Shown piece by piece: positions 6,322 to 13,880 of a DNA stretch of 16,639 nt. The position numbers and the translations under genes were made by a program. The stretch comes from Chloroflexota bacterium (GTDB taxonomy: Bacteria > Chloroflexota > UBA6077), in assembly GCA_021806765.1 (NCBI GenBank), contig JAJZQR010000103.1, positions 1 through 16,639 on the forward strand, written 5' to 3'. The stretch's first letter is position 1, and each line of letters opens with the position of its first letter. The notes under the pieces were generated by a model. It was not told the origin of the DNA, did not search any database, and saw only the letters and a program-made list of their open reading frames with translations.

Positions 6322-7955
6322 TCGACGATGGACTGGACTCCAGTAGGGCGGGTTGCCCCCAACCCGCCCGTCGATCCTGGAGAACCGGCAGGGTCGGGGC
6401 GGCCCTGCCCTACAGCCGGATGCTGGCCCCCTGGCTCGCTATGGCGGCCGTCCTCCTGATCCCTCCCCAGCCCGGGCTCCCCGCCGAGGGGCAGAGGGTG
6501 CTGGCCATCGTCGCCGCGGCAGTGGTGCTGTGGGCCACCGAGGTGGTGCCGGTAGCCGTCAGTTCCCTGCTGGTGGTGGTGCTGCTGATGGTGCTGGGGG
6601 TGGTGAAGGCCCCCTCCGAGGCCCTGGTGGGCTTCTCCTCCCCCATCCTCTACTTCCTGGTGGGCTCCCAGACGATGGGAGCCGCCCTCATGCGGTCGGG
6701 ATTGGCGGAGAGGCTGGCCGCCTTCCTGGTAGAGCGCTCCAGGGGCAACTCCAAGAGGCTTACCGTTCAACTGCTGCTGGCCCTCCCCTTCATGGCCTTC
6801 GTCATGCCCTCCGCCATCAACCGCAACGCCATGTTGATTCCGGCCTACGAGCACGCTTTCCGCTCCCTGGGGGTAGGACGGGGAGACCCTCTGGCTCGGG
6901 TCGTCATGCTGATCCTGGGGCTGCTGAACCCCTTCGCCTCCTCGGCCTTCATGACCGGGGGGATGGCCCCCATGACCACCTCCACCCTGCTGGGCGGCTT
7001 CACCTGGTTCCGCTGGTTCGCCCTGATGGGTCTCCCCTACTACGCCCTGCTGGCCCTGGGCGGGGCGATGATCTACCTGCTGCACAGGCCCGCCGATCCG
7101 GGCCAGACGGGGAGAAAAGGAGACGGGGAGACGGGGAAACCTGGAGACGCGGGGACGCGGGGACGCGGGGACGCGGGGACACGCAGAGATCCCCTCTCCC
7201 TCTGGGAGAGGGTCAGGGCTGGAGCGCTCAGTACCCAGCATCGGGCGGGCGAGACGCCCGCGGTCCCGGCACTCAGAACCCAGAACCCAGAACCCAGAAC
7301 TCAGAACCCCGCGCCTCTGACCCGGGACGAGAAGATGACGCTGCTGGTGGTGGCAGGCGCCTCCCTGCTCTGGCTTACCGACTTCGTGCACCACTGGAAC
7401 TCGGCGGTGCCGGCCCTCCTGGCAGCGGTGCTGCTGATGGCGCCGGGGATGGGGGTCCTCACCTGGAACCAGTTCGAGAAGACGGTGGGATGGTCCAACT
7501 TCTTCGTGGTCGGGGCCTCCCTGTCCCTCGCCCAGGTTCTGATCTCCACGGGGGCGGCCTCCTGGTTCGCCCAGACCCTCCTGGGGCTCTTCAGCGGCAA
7601 CGCCGTCTCTCCGGCGCTGGTGGCGCTCTTCGTGATCCTGGTGACCACCGTGGTGCACCTGGGGATCCCCAACATGTCCGCCTGCATCGCCCTGCTGATA
7701 CCGGTGGTCGCCGCCTTCGCCGGCACCATGCACGTCAGTCCGACCGCTGCCGGCCTGATAGTGGGGATCGTCGTGGACACGGTGGTCCTCTATCCCGTCC
7801 AGACGGCCACCAACCTGCTGGCCTACGAGACCGGCCACTTCGACTCGGGCGACGTGCTGAAGATCGGCCTGGGGATGCTGGCCGTCACCATCGGCGTGGT
7901 GTTGCTCGTGGCGATCCCCTGGTGGAATCTGATGGGGCTGCCCTTCGCCCAGTAG
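6318..7955 (+). CDS. SLC13/DASS-family permease with repeat-encoded central loop
   Basis: A 545-residue transporter of the divalent anion/Na+ symporter group (SLC13; dicarboxylate, citrate or sulfate), in the cytoplasmic membrane. Two hydrophobic halves are visible, about 35-260 and 335-540. Family landmarks are INRNAMLIPA in the first half and VVLYPVQTATNLLAYETGHF near the C-terminus. Residues about 263-331 are not transporter sequence: they are Gly/Arg/Pro-rich and encoded by several dispersed DNA repeats (about 7105-7310), yet the frame stays open. The ATG at 6318 overlaps the nadX stop. An ATG at 6420 (MLAPWLAMAAVLL) is an alternative and would leave a 10-bp-stem hairpin (6346-6369) outside the gene. 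Substrate is unknown; dicarboxylate would fit the nadX neighbour, but that is only a guess. Confidence 0.88.
   Translation: MIDDGLDSSRAGCPQPARRSWRTGRVGAALPYSRMLAPWLAMAAVLLIPPQPGLPAEGQRVLAIVAAAVVLWATEVVPVAVSSLLVVVLLMVLGVVKAPSEALVGFSSPILYFLVGSQTMGAALMRSGLAERLAAFLVERSRGNSKRLTVQLLLALPFMAFVMPSAINRNAMLIPAYEHAFRSLGVGRGDPLARVVMLILGLLNPFASSAFMTGGMAPMTTSTLLGGFTWFRWFALMGLPYYALLALGGAMIYLLHRPADPGQTGRKGDGETGKPGDAGTRGRGDAGTRRDPLSLWERVRAGALSTQHRAGETPAVPALRTQNPEPRTQNPAPLTRDEKMTLLVVAGASLLWLTDFVHHWNSAVPALLAAVLLMAPGMGVLTWNQFEKTVGWSNFFVVGASLSLAQVLISTGAASWFAQTLLGLFSGNAVSPALVALFVILVTTVVHLGIPNMSACIALLIPVVAAFAGTMHVSPTAAGLIVGIVVDTVVLYPVQTATNLLAYETGHFDSGDVLKIGLGMLAVTIGVVLLVAIPWWNLMGLPFAQ
6346..6369. repeat. Perfect 10-bp inverted repeat with CCCC loop at the 5' end of the permease frame
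   Basis: GGGCGGGTTG (6346-6355), loop CCCC, CAACCCGCCC (6360-6369). There is no T-tract on either side, so a standard intrinsic terminator is not indicated. It looks like a dispersed hairpin repeat that fell into the junction between nadX and the permease, or into the permease's first codons. Confidence 0.7.
7105..7310. repeat. Mosaic of four repeat types inside the permease gene
   Basis: In order: a G-rich array of about 8-bp units (GGAGACGG, then GGACGCGG) over about 7105-7182; a hairpin CCCTCTCCC-TCT-GGGAGAGGG at 7192-7212; a hairpin GCGGGCG-AGA-CGCCCGC at 7245-7261; and a heptamer array ACTCAGAACCCAGAACCC... at 7271-7310 (complement GTTCTGG/A). All four are in frame with the permease and contain no stop. 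Each is a typical intergenic repeat type, not coding sequence. Confidence 0.85.
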
Positions 7956-7990
7956 AGAACAGGTCTCGTGCTCGTGGCAGGGCGCTTCAG

Positions 7991-9691
7991 CTACTCGGCA
8001 AGGAAGCTGATGCGGACGGCGCCGTAACGCTTGCCCTTGACGTAGAAGGGCACGGCCATGTCACAGACGGTGTCCCCGGTGTCCCGAGCCTGGGTCTGCA
8101 GCAGGAAGGTGTCTGGAGGTAGGGGCTGATCGGGATCGACCCCAGCCGCCAGGAACTGGGGCCGGGACGCCCTCTTCGGAACCTTATCCCACCTCTTCAG
8201 CCCCACCCTGGCCGCGTGGAGGACCACCGGGTAGTCGGTGATCCACTTGGCTCGATTGAAGACAGAGTCCACCTTGGGATCCTCCCTCCAGGCGGGGCAG
8301 TACTTGGTCAGGTGGGTGAAGTTGTAGCCGTTGACGTCCGGGATGCACACGTTGTTCAGCCGCCGGTCCTTGGCCAGATACTTGTCCAGGATAGTGCGGA
8401 CTTCCGCGTCCAGGAGGTGGTCCCAGGAAGTGGCGTACTTCGGCGGGGAGAAGCCCTCGGGGGGTACCCGGCGGACGTCGAAGAGGCGACCGACCCTCTG
8501 GATCATGGAGCCCTGGATCTCCTGGTAGCGCCAGGCGACGAGTTGATCCAGGGAGACCCTCCTCTCGTCGACGGCTCGCTCCATGAGAGCTCTGATCTCC
8601 TCGGCACACTCCATGGTCCACTCCCGCACCTGCTCCGTCAAGGTCCCCAGCCTGTAACGGGCCAGCAGCCGGTGGATCTCCATGGTGGCAGAGCCGATCT
8701 CTTGAGAGGTCGCCGAGGCCTCGACGCTCTTGGCCATCTCCCCGGCCGATTCGTTCAACTTGCCCACCCGGGCAGCCACGTCGTCGATGGTTGCCGCCAT
8801 CTCCTGGTTGGCTGCCGCCACAGAGCCCATCTCATCGGTGGAGCGCCGAGCCAGATCAGAGATCTCCGTCAGGGTGGCCCTGGAGGAAGAGGCCTCACCG
8901 GCCGCCAACTCCACCTCCTGGAGGTTCCGCTGGATGACGGACGCTAGATCCCTCATCTCCGACTGGAGACCCTTCACCGTTCGGAAGATCTCCTTGGTGC
9001 TCTCCCGAGTCCGCTCGGACAGCTTCCGCACCTCGCTGGCCACCACGGCGAAGCCCCTGCCATGCTCACCGGCCCTGGCCGCCTCGATGGCCGCGTTGAG
9101 GGCCAGAAGGTTAGTCTGATCGGCGATGTCCTGAATGGTCTCGGTGATCTTGTCTATCTCGGTCGAGTGATCTATCAGTCTCGCCACCGTCTCGGCGGAG
9201 TCCTGGGCCGTCCGGCGGCTACCCTCCACCCTGGCTACCACCGCGGCCACCGCCTCCTGCCCCTTCATGGATACCCGCAGGGTCTGCTGAGAGGTCTCGC
9301 TGGCCCGCCCGGCGGCGTCCGCCACCTCCTCGCCTGCCTGCCTGGCCTGGGAGAGGGAGCCGGCGGCCGCCTCCGTCTCCCGCGATTGCTCCTTGGCCGT
9401 CACCGCGATACCGCGAATGTTCTTGGCGGCACCGACCCCCACCCGATTGGTCTGGTCGTCCACCCCCCGCAGCAACTGGGCTATCTCGTCCAGGAAGCGG
9501 TTTAGCAGTCGTGACGTTTCCTTTGCCGGCGAACCCGGCGGCAACTGCAGCCGAGCCTGCAGATCTCGTTTCCCTTCCACCAACTCCAGCAGAAACGCCG
9601 CTACAGGATCCTCTTCCCGCGAGCCGGCCCCAGCCACCCGAAGCGCAACCCCCTGCGAGGTTGGAGAAGGCCATCCCTTTGGCTCGCTCAT
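7991..9691 (-). CDS. Soluble methyl-accepting chemotaxis-like protein with C-terminal sensor domain
   Basis: A chemoreceptor-type signalling protein of about 566 residues without a membrane helix or HAMP domain, so it should act in the cytoplasm, where it would talk to CheA/CheW. Long helices flank the conserved hairpin tip at about 191-223 ([20 protein letters not shown], then [13 protein letters not shown]). The C-terminal 200 residues or so (about 365-566) form a globular domain with [54 protein letters not shown] and [12 protein letters not shown]. This pattern is known C-terminal to the signalling domain in soluble MCPs and looks Cache/PAS-like; the ligand is unknown. The start is uncertain: ATGs at 9691, 9721 and 9808 are in frame and none has a strong RBS. 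The upstream 39 residues look non-coding and include a TATAGT element, so 9691 is preferred. No che genes are in the window. Confidence 0.85.
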   Translation of the reverse strand: MSEPKGWPSPTSQGVALRVAGAGSREEDPVAAFLLELVEGKRDLQARLQLPPGSPAKETSRLLNRFLDEIAQLLRGVDDQTNRVGVGAAKNIRGIAVTAKEQSRETEAAAGSLSQARQAGEEVADAAGRASETSQQTLRVSMKGQEAVAAVVARVEGSRRTAQDSAETVARLIDHSTEIDKITETIQDIADQTNLLALNAAIEAARAGEHGRGFAVVASEVRKLSERTRESTKEIFRTVKGLQSEMRDLASVIQRNLQEVELAAGEASSSRATLTEISDLARRSTDEMGSVAAANQEMAATIDDVAARVGKLNESAGEMAKSVEASATSQEIGSATMEIHRLLARYRLGTLTEQVREWTMECAEEIRALMERAVDERRVSLDQLVAWRYQEIQGSMIQRVGRLFDVRRVPPEGFSPPKYATSWDHLLDAEVRTILDKYLAKDRRLNNVCIPDVNGYNFTHLTKYCPAWREDPKVDSVFNRAKWITDYPVVLHAARVGLKRWDKVPKRASRPQFLAAGVDPDQPLPPDTFLLQTQARDTGDTVCDMAVPFYVKGKRYGAVRISFLAE

Positions 9692-9847
9692 TGCCCCCGG
9701 CCGCCCGTAACCAGCCGCCATCTGCCCACCCGACCTTTCTTCTCCAAGTTGGCCCGAAAACGGCCAACAGTAGCCGCAGATACCACTAAACACTATATGT
9801 ATCGGCATCTCGACAGCGATCTGTAGAGGCGAATGGCAGTAGTCCGA

Positions 9848-11755
9848 CTAGCTCTTCTTCACCTTGTCACCGTCGCGCAGGTCGTTCTGGCCGGCGACCA
9901 CCACCTCATCCCCGACCTGCACGCCGCTCAGCACTTCCACCGTCCCGTTCTTGCTCAGACCCAGACTCACGGGCTGCATCCGGACCGTATCACCCTGCAG
10001 CACAAACACCACCGTCTTGCCCGATCGGGTCACCACCGCTTCCTTCGGGACCAGCATCGCTTTCGGCTTCTCCTGGGTCACGATGTTCACCTGAGCGAAC
10101 ATCCCCGGCCGGAGTTTGCCATCGTTGGTGTCGGGCCTGACCTTCACCTGGAAGGTTCGACTCTTGGGATCGGCAGCCGGAGCGATCATCGCCACCTTGG
10201 CAGGGAAGACCACTCCCGGGTAGGCAGCCACAGAGATTTCGGCCTTCTGTTCTTCCTTCACCTGCCCGATCTGGCTCTCCTCTACCCCCAACACCATCTC
10301 CACGTCGCTGGAAATCACCGAAACGATGGGAGTCTGAGGGCTCACCAGCGCCCCTTCCGACAGCAGCTTGTCGGATACCACGCCATCCACCGGGCTGGTC
10401 ACCGAGGCATCGTTGAAGGCTATCTCCGCCAGGTCCACCGCAGCCTGGGCCTGGTCCACACCAGCCTTGGCTCCGGCGATGTCGTTCTTGGTGTAGGGGC
10501 TCAGCGTCAGATTGTAGGCCTGCTGGGCCTGCGCCACCACCGAGTCCACCACCTTCAGATCGTCCTCCGTGGGCCCGTCCTGCAGCTGCTTCAGCTGCGC
10601 CTGGGCCCCGTCGAGGGTCGCCTGGGCCGCATCCACCGCCGCCTGAGCCTGCTGCAAGTCCTCAGGCTTAGGTTGTTTCCTCAGATCCCCCAGAGCTGCA
10701 TTCGTCTGGTTGAAGGCGTACTGCGCCTGGTCCACTGCCGTCTGGGCAGCCTGGAGATCGGTAGGCAGAGGGTAGCTCTTCAGCAGGTTCAACTTCGCCA
10801 CCGCGGCGTCGTAGTTCGCCTGCGCCGCATCGGAGTTCCTGCCGGCCTGCCCGGCACTGGTGACCCCCAGTTGCGCCAGAGATGGCAGGCTGTTGTTGTC
10901 GCCGGCGTAGCTCTTCTTGTCGTCAGCGGCATAGAGGGCAGACCTGGCCTGCTCCACCGCCGCCTCGGCCGCTTGAACGTCCGCCAGCTTAGGCCCCTGC
11001 TTTACATCGTCCAGACGGACCTGGGCATTCTTCAGGTTGGTCTGGGCGGTCGAAACGGCCGCCTCCGCCGCGGCTATTTGCGCCTGGGTCGGCCCCTGCT
11101 TCACCAGGGCGAGCCGCGCCTGGGCGGCCTGCAGGTTCGCCGTCGCCGCATTCACCGCCGTCTGGGCCGCCGCCATCTGCGCATCGGTAGCCCCCTTGTG
11201 GACGGTGTCGGCCTTGGCCTGGGCGGCATCCAGCGCCGCCTTGGCCTGGGCTATCTGCTCGGACCTGGAGCCCGCCTGCATGTTGGCCATCCGAGCCTGG
11301 GCAGCCGCCAGGTTGGCCTTCGCCTGAGCCACCTGGGCCTTCAACGAGGACGCATCCAACTGGGCGATAACGTCCCCCTTCTTCACCTTGCTCCCCACGT
11401 CCACCAGCAGCTTCTTTATCCTGCCCGTGGCCCTGGGGAGCAGCGCCACCTGGGAGACCGCCTTCACGTCGCCGGTGTAGGAAAGGCTGGTCGAGATGGG
11501 CCCCTCCGTGACCTTTGCCGTCTTGACGGATACCGATCCGGCCCCCTGGTAGGAGGGAGCCCTCTGCTCCGCCCCCTGGGCCCGTGTGGCAAAGCCCCAA
11601 AGGCCAAGAACCAGGACCAGCGCCAGCGTCGCCGCCACCGGCCATCGCCAAAGATGTGATCCGCGAGTCCAAGACCTCAGTCCCGCCGGCAACGATGGTC
11701 TCCAGCGGTGCAATCCACCAATCTGGACCCTCGGCCCTACCCCCCACTTGCGCAT
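9848..11755 (-). CDS. Membrane-fusion (HlyD/RND-type) efflux adaptor with expanded helical repeats
   Basis: A 635-residue adaptor, far longer than the usual 350-450. The ATG at 11755 is chosen over 11779 because AAGGAGG sits 5 nt upstream. One N-terminal membrane anchor lies at about 38-56 (VAATLALVLVLGLWGF). The first lipoyl half is near GRIKKLLVDVGSKVKKGDVI. About 300 residues follow of Ala/Gln-rich coiled-coil repeats of around 33 residues (pattern: LxxAxxAVxxAQxxLxxAQ, then a KQGP-type turn). The second lipoyl half is VTSPVDGVVSDKLLSEGALV, followed by the barrel (EESQIGQVKEEQKAEISV; DGKLRPGMFAQVNIV) and the membrane-proximal domain to the end. It follows the ABC exporter genes in the same orientation with a 133-nt gap, but no RND pump or MacB follows it. 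Its partner may be the upstream ABC exporter or be encoded elsewhere. Confidence 0.9.
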   Translation of the reverse strand: MRKWGVGPRVQIGGLHRWRPSLPAGLRSWTRGSHLWRWPVAATLALVLVLGLWGFATRAQGAEQRAPSYQGAGSVSVKTAKVTEGPISTSLSYTGDVKAVSQVALLPRATGRIKKLLVDVGSKVKKGDVIAQLDASSLKAQVAQAKANLAAAQARMANMQAGSRSEQIAQAKAALDAAQAKADTVHKGATDAQMAAAQTAVNAATANLQAAQARLALVKQGPTQAQIAAAEAAVSTAQTNLKNAQVRLDDVKQGPKLADVQAAEAAVEQARSALYAADDKKSYAGDNNSLPSLAQLGVTSAGQAGRNSDAAQANYDAAVAKLNLLKSYPLPTDLQAAQTAVDQAQYAFNQTNAALGDLRKQPKPEDLQQAQAAVDAAQATLDGAQAQLKQLQDGPTEDDLKVVDSVVAQAQQAYNLTLSPYTKNDIAGAKAGVDQAQAAVDLAEIAFNDASVTSPVDGVVSDKLLSEGALVSPQTPIVSVISSDVEMVLGVEESQIGQVKEEQKAEISVAAYPGVVFPAKVAMIAPAADPKSRTFQVKVRPDTNDGKLRPGMFAQVNIVTQEKPKAMLVPKEAVVTRSGKTVVFVLQGDTVRMQPVSLGLSKNGTVEVLSGVQVGDEVVVAGQNDLRDGDKVKKS

Positions 11756-11760
11756 CCTAT

Positions 11761-11767
11761 CCTCCTT
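11761..11767 (-). promoter_or_regulatory. Ribosome binding site deciding the adaptor start
   Basis: AAGGAGG on the minus strand, 5 nt before the ATG at 11755. It lies inside the longer reading frame that begins at 11779, which argues against that start. Confidence 0.75.
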
Positions 11768-11824
11768 CTGAGCCATCATCCCTCAGCGATCAGATCCCAA
11801 CTCTTGGCCGGCAACCGAATCGCC

Positions 11825-11838
11825 GATAGCTGATAGCT
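11825..11838. repeat. Two-unit heptamer repeat (GATAGCT)2
   Basis: GATAGCTGATAGCT in the spacer between the adaptor gene and the upstream ATPase gene. It is a minimal member of the NNNCTGA heptamer family seen elsewhere in the window (rotated: TAGCTGA). Confidence 0.5.
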
Positions 11839-11862
11839 AATAAGCCCGCACTGAACGCGTCG

Positions 11863-11892
11863 ATAGTGAAATAGAAAACGATACTTTGTCAA
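11863..11892 (-). promoter_or_regulatory. Candidate promoter for the long adaptor gene
   Basis: Minus strand: a perfect TTGACA (11892-11887), an 18-nt AT-rich spacer, then CACTAT (11868-11863; 3/6 but keeping the key A2 and T6). The stop codon TGA of the upstream ATPase gene lies inside the TTGACA. It would allow the adaptor to be expressed apart from the exporter operon. Confidence 0.38.
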
Positions 11893-12818
11893 GCACCGGA
11901 AGGCCCGATGGCGCTTATGAATACGTCCTCCAGAGAGGGGCGGACGGCTTCGACCCGGTCCACCCTCACGCCGTGGCGCTCCAGGCTCTCCCGGATTAGA
12001 CCGGGAAGCTCCTCGGCAGGTTCCACCACCAGGTGGAGCAGGCTGCCGTAGACAGCCACCTCCCGCACCCCCTCCACGTTGGAAAGGAGATCCAGGGCCG
12101 GCACCAGGGGCTCGCACTCCACCTCCAGGAGGGAGCCGGGCAATGCGGCCGACTTCAGGGCCTCTGGGCTCTCACAGGCGATCAGTTTTCCGGCCAGCAT
12201 CAGGCTGACCCGGTGGGCGTGTTCTGCCTCGTCCATGTAATGAGTGGTCACGAAGACCGATACCCCCCTCTCCGACAGGTCGTAGATCATATCCCAGAAG
12301 CGGCGGCGGGAGACCGGATCCACTCCGGCCGTGGGCTCGTCCAGGAACAGGATGGGGGGGGCGTGGACTATGGAGCAGGCCAGCGCGAGCCGCTGCTTCC
12401 AGCCCCCCGACAGGTTGGCGGTCAACTCTCCCTCCCGGCCCTCCAGCCCCGCCAGGGCGATCAACTCCTCGATCCGCGCTGCCCGTTTGGGGCCCGGCAC
12501 CTGATAGACCCCCGCGTAGAACTCCAGGTTCTCCCGGGCCGTCAGGTCCTCGTAGAGGGAGAAGCGCTGGGACATGTAGCCGATCTGCTCCTTCACCCGG
12601 TCGGCCTCGGTGCGGATGTCGTAGCCCGCCACCCGTCCCGAGCCGGAGGTGGGAGCGAGGATCCCGCACAGCATCCGGATGGTGGTCGTCTTCCCGCAGC
12701 CGTTGGGGCCCAGGAAGGCGAAGATCTCCCCACGCGCCACCTGGAAGGAGACCCCGTCCACGGCGGTGAAGTCGCCGAACTTCTTGGTCAGGTTGATCGC
12801 TTCTACTGCGTAAACCAT
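11889..12818 (-). CDS. ABC transporter ATP-binding protein (YbhF C-half/DrrA-like)
   Basis: A 309-residue ATPase of the drug/ABC-2 exporter class, energising the neighbouring permease. Walker A is at 37-45 (GPNGCGKTT), the Q-loop region is YMSQRFSLY, the signature LSGGWKQ, Walker B ILFLDEP, the D-loop AGVDP and the switch His VTTHYMDEA: a complete catalytic set. A C-terminal extension of about 80 residues ends SLEDVFISAIG, as in DrrA/YbhF-type subunits. The ATG at 12818 is chosen because the 24 residues upstream are read through a heptamer/hairpin repeat (12854-12899); its RBS (GAGCGGG) is only moderate. It lies 58 nt downstream of the paralogous ATPase gene. Together they look like the two halves of YbhF carried as separate genes. 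Confidence 0.9.
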   Translation of the reverse strand: MVYAVEAINLTKKFGDFTAVDGVSFQVARGEIFAFLGPNGCGKTTTIRMLCGILAPTSGSGRVAGYDIRTEADRVKEQIGYMSQRFSLYEDLTARENLEFYAGVYQVPGPKRAARIEELIALAGLEGREGELTANLSGGWKQRLALACSIVHAPPILFLDEPTAGVDPVSRRRFWDMIYDLSERGVSVFVTTHYMDEAEHAHRVSLMLAGKLIACESPEALKSAALPGSLLEVECEPLVPALDLLSNVEGVREVAVYGSLLHLVVEPAEELPGLIRESLERHGVRVDRVEAVRPSLEDVFISAIGPSGA

Positions 12819-12853
12819 GTTTACCCGCTCGAGCGAAGGATAGTGTGGAAGTC

Positions 12854-12899
12854 TGGGGACACCCCAAACCCAGCACTCAGGACTCAGCACTCAGCACTC
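12854..12899 (+). repeat. Hairpin-plus-heptamer repeat, copy 1 (plus orientation)
   Basis: TGGGG-ACA-CCCCA hairpin (12854-12866), an AACCC joint, then AGCACTC/AGGACTC heptamers (12872-12899). The stop codon of the upstream ATPase (12877-12879) lies within the heptamers. It is near-identical to copy 2 at 13811-13859 but in inverted orientation. Confidence 0.8.
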
Positions 12900-13866
12900 T
12901 ACCGGTCAGGCTCATGAAGGCATCCTCCATGGAGGGCTCGATCCGCCGCAGGCTCTCCACCCGAATCCCCTGAGCCTCCATCGTCCGTCTGGTGGCCGCC
13001 TCGGCCCTGTCCCCGTCGGCGGTCACCAGGTGGAGCAGGTCCCCGAACACCCGCACGTCCTCCAGATCGGCTATCCTCCGGGCCGCCAGCATCGCCCCCC
13101 GGCGAGGCTCCGCCCTCAACTCCAGGATCTCCCGACCCACCTGCGCCTTCAGCTGCCCGGGGGTGCCGCTTACCACCAGCTTTCCCCCGGCCATGAAGCC
13201 CACGGTGTTGCACCTCTCCGCCTCGTCCATGTAGGGGGTCGTGACCAGGATGGTCACCCCCTGACTCAGCAGGCCGTAGAGGATCCGCCAGAACTCTCGC
13301 CGCGAGACGGGATCCACTCCGGTGGTGGGCTCGTCCAGCAGCAGCAGTTCCGGGTCGTGGATCAGGGTGCAGGCCAGGGCCAGTTTCTGTTTCATCCCCC
13401 CGGACAGAAACTCAGCCCGCCGGCCGGCGAAGGGCGCCAGCCGGCTGAAGGCCAGCAGCCCGGCCGATCGCTCCTCCCGCACCCGCTTCGGCACCCGGTA
13501 GAGGTCGGCGAAGAAGGCCAGGTTCTCCATCACCGTCAGGTCGCCGTAGAGGGAGAAGCGCTGGGACATGTAGCCGATCCCCTCCCGCACCTGCTCCACC
13601 TCGGCGACCACGTCGTGGCCCAGAACCGAGACCCTGCCGGCATCGGGCGTCAGTACCCCGCACAGCATCCGCAGGGTAGTGGTCTTGCCGGCCCCGTCCG
13701 GGCCCACCAGCCCGTAAATCTCGCCCCTCTTCACGGCCAGGTCGAGGCCACGAACCGCCTCCACCTCCCCGAAGCTCTTCCGCAGGCCGATCGCCTCCAC
13801 CGCACGGTCCTGAGTGCTGAGTGCTGAGTGCTGAGTGCTGGGGTTTGGGGTATCCCCAATAGACAT
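12877..13866 (-). CDS. ABC transporter ATP-binding protein (YbhF N-half-like), degenerate H-loop
   Basis: A 329-residue ATPase, partner of the next ATPase gene. Walker A GPDGAGKTT at 55-63 has Asp where most have Asn, as in the first half of YbhF. It also has YMSQRFSLY, a signature LSGGMKQK, Walker B LLLLDEP and TTGVDP. The switch region reads VTTPYMDEA: the catalytic His is Pro, so this site may hydrolyse poorly. The tail ends EPSMEDAFMSLTG. The ATG at 13866 follows the permease stop by 14 nt with GGGAG 10 nt upstream. Residues 2-20 (SIGDTPNPSTQHSALSTQD) are encoded by a repeat, and a GTG at codon 23 is an alternative start. The last residues (LSAES) and stop also come from a repeat, so the gene is bracketed by inverted copies. 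Confidence 0.9.
   Translation of the reverse strand: MSIGDTPNPSTQHSALSTQDRAVEAIGLRKSFGEVEAVRGLDLAVKRGEIYGLVGPDGAGKTTTLRMLCGVLTPDAGRVSVLGHDVVAEVEQVREGIGYMSQRFSLYGDLTVMENLAFFADLYRVPKRVREERSAGLLAFSRLAPFAGRRAEFLSGGMKQKLALACTLIHDPELLLLDEPTTGVDPVSRREFWRILYGLLSQGVTILVTTPYMDEAERCNTVGFMAGGKLVVSGTPGQLKAQVGREILELRAEPRRGAMLAARRIADLEDVRVFGDLLHLVTADGDRAEAATRRTMEAQGIRVESLRRIEPSMEDAFMSLTGRVLSAES
13811..13859 (-). repeat. Hairpin-plus-heptamer repeat, copy 2 (minus orientation)
   Basis: Read on the minus strand: TTGGGG-ATA-CCCCAA hairpin (13859-13845), then CAGCACT heptamers, four units, to 13811. It differs from copy 1 (12854-12899) mainly by the loop base, one C and one heptamer variant. It falls within the first 19 codons of the ATPase gene and is translated. 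Confidence 0.8.
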
Positions 13867-13880
13867 TGAAATGCGTCTCC

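Noticed and set aside
6138..7838. Long minus-strand frame of 566 codons opposite nadX and the permease
   Set aside because: It is rich in His/Gly/Gln, has no recognisable domain or RBS, and mirrors the high-GC codon pattern of the two real plus-strand genes.
6353..8122. Plus-strand frame of 589 codons in another frame of the permease
   Set aside because: Pro/Gly/Arg-rich with no hydrophobic segments; the overlapping permease frame has clear family motifs. It stays open partly because the repeats lack stops in several frames.
9833..11659. Plus-strand frame of 608 codons opposite the long adaptor
   Set aside because: Composition (Leu/His/Arg/Gly runs) is that of an antisense shadow; the minus-strand adaptor has clear domains and an RBS.
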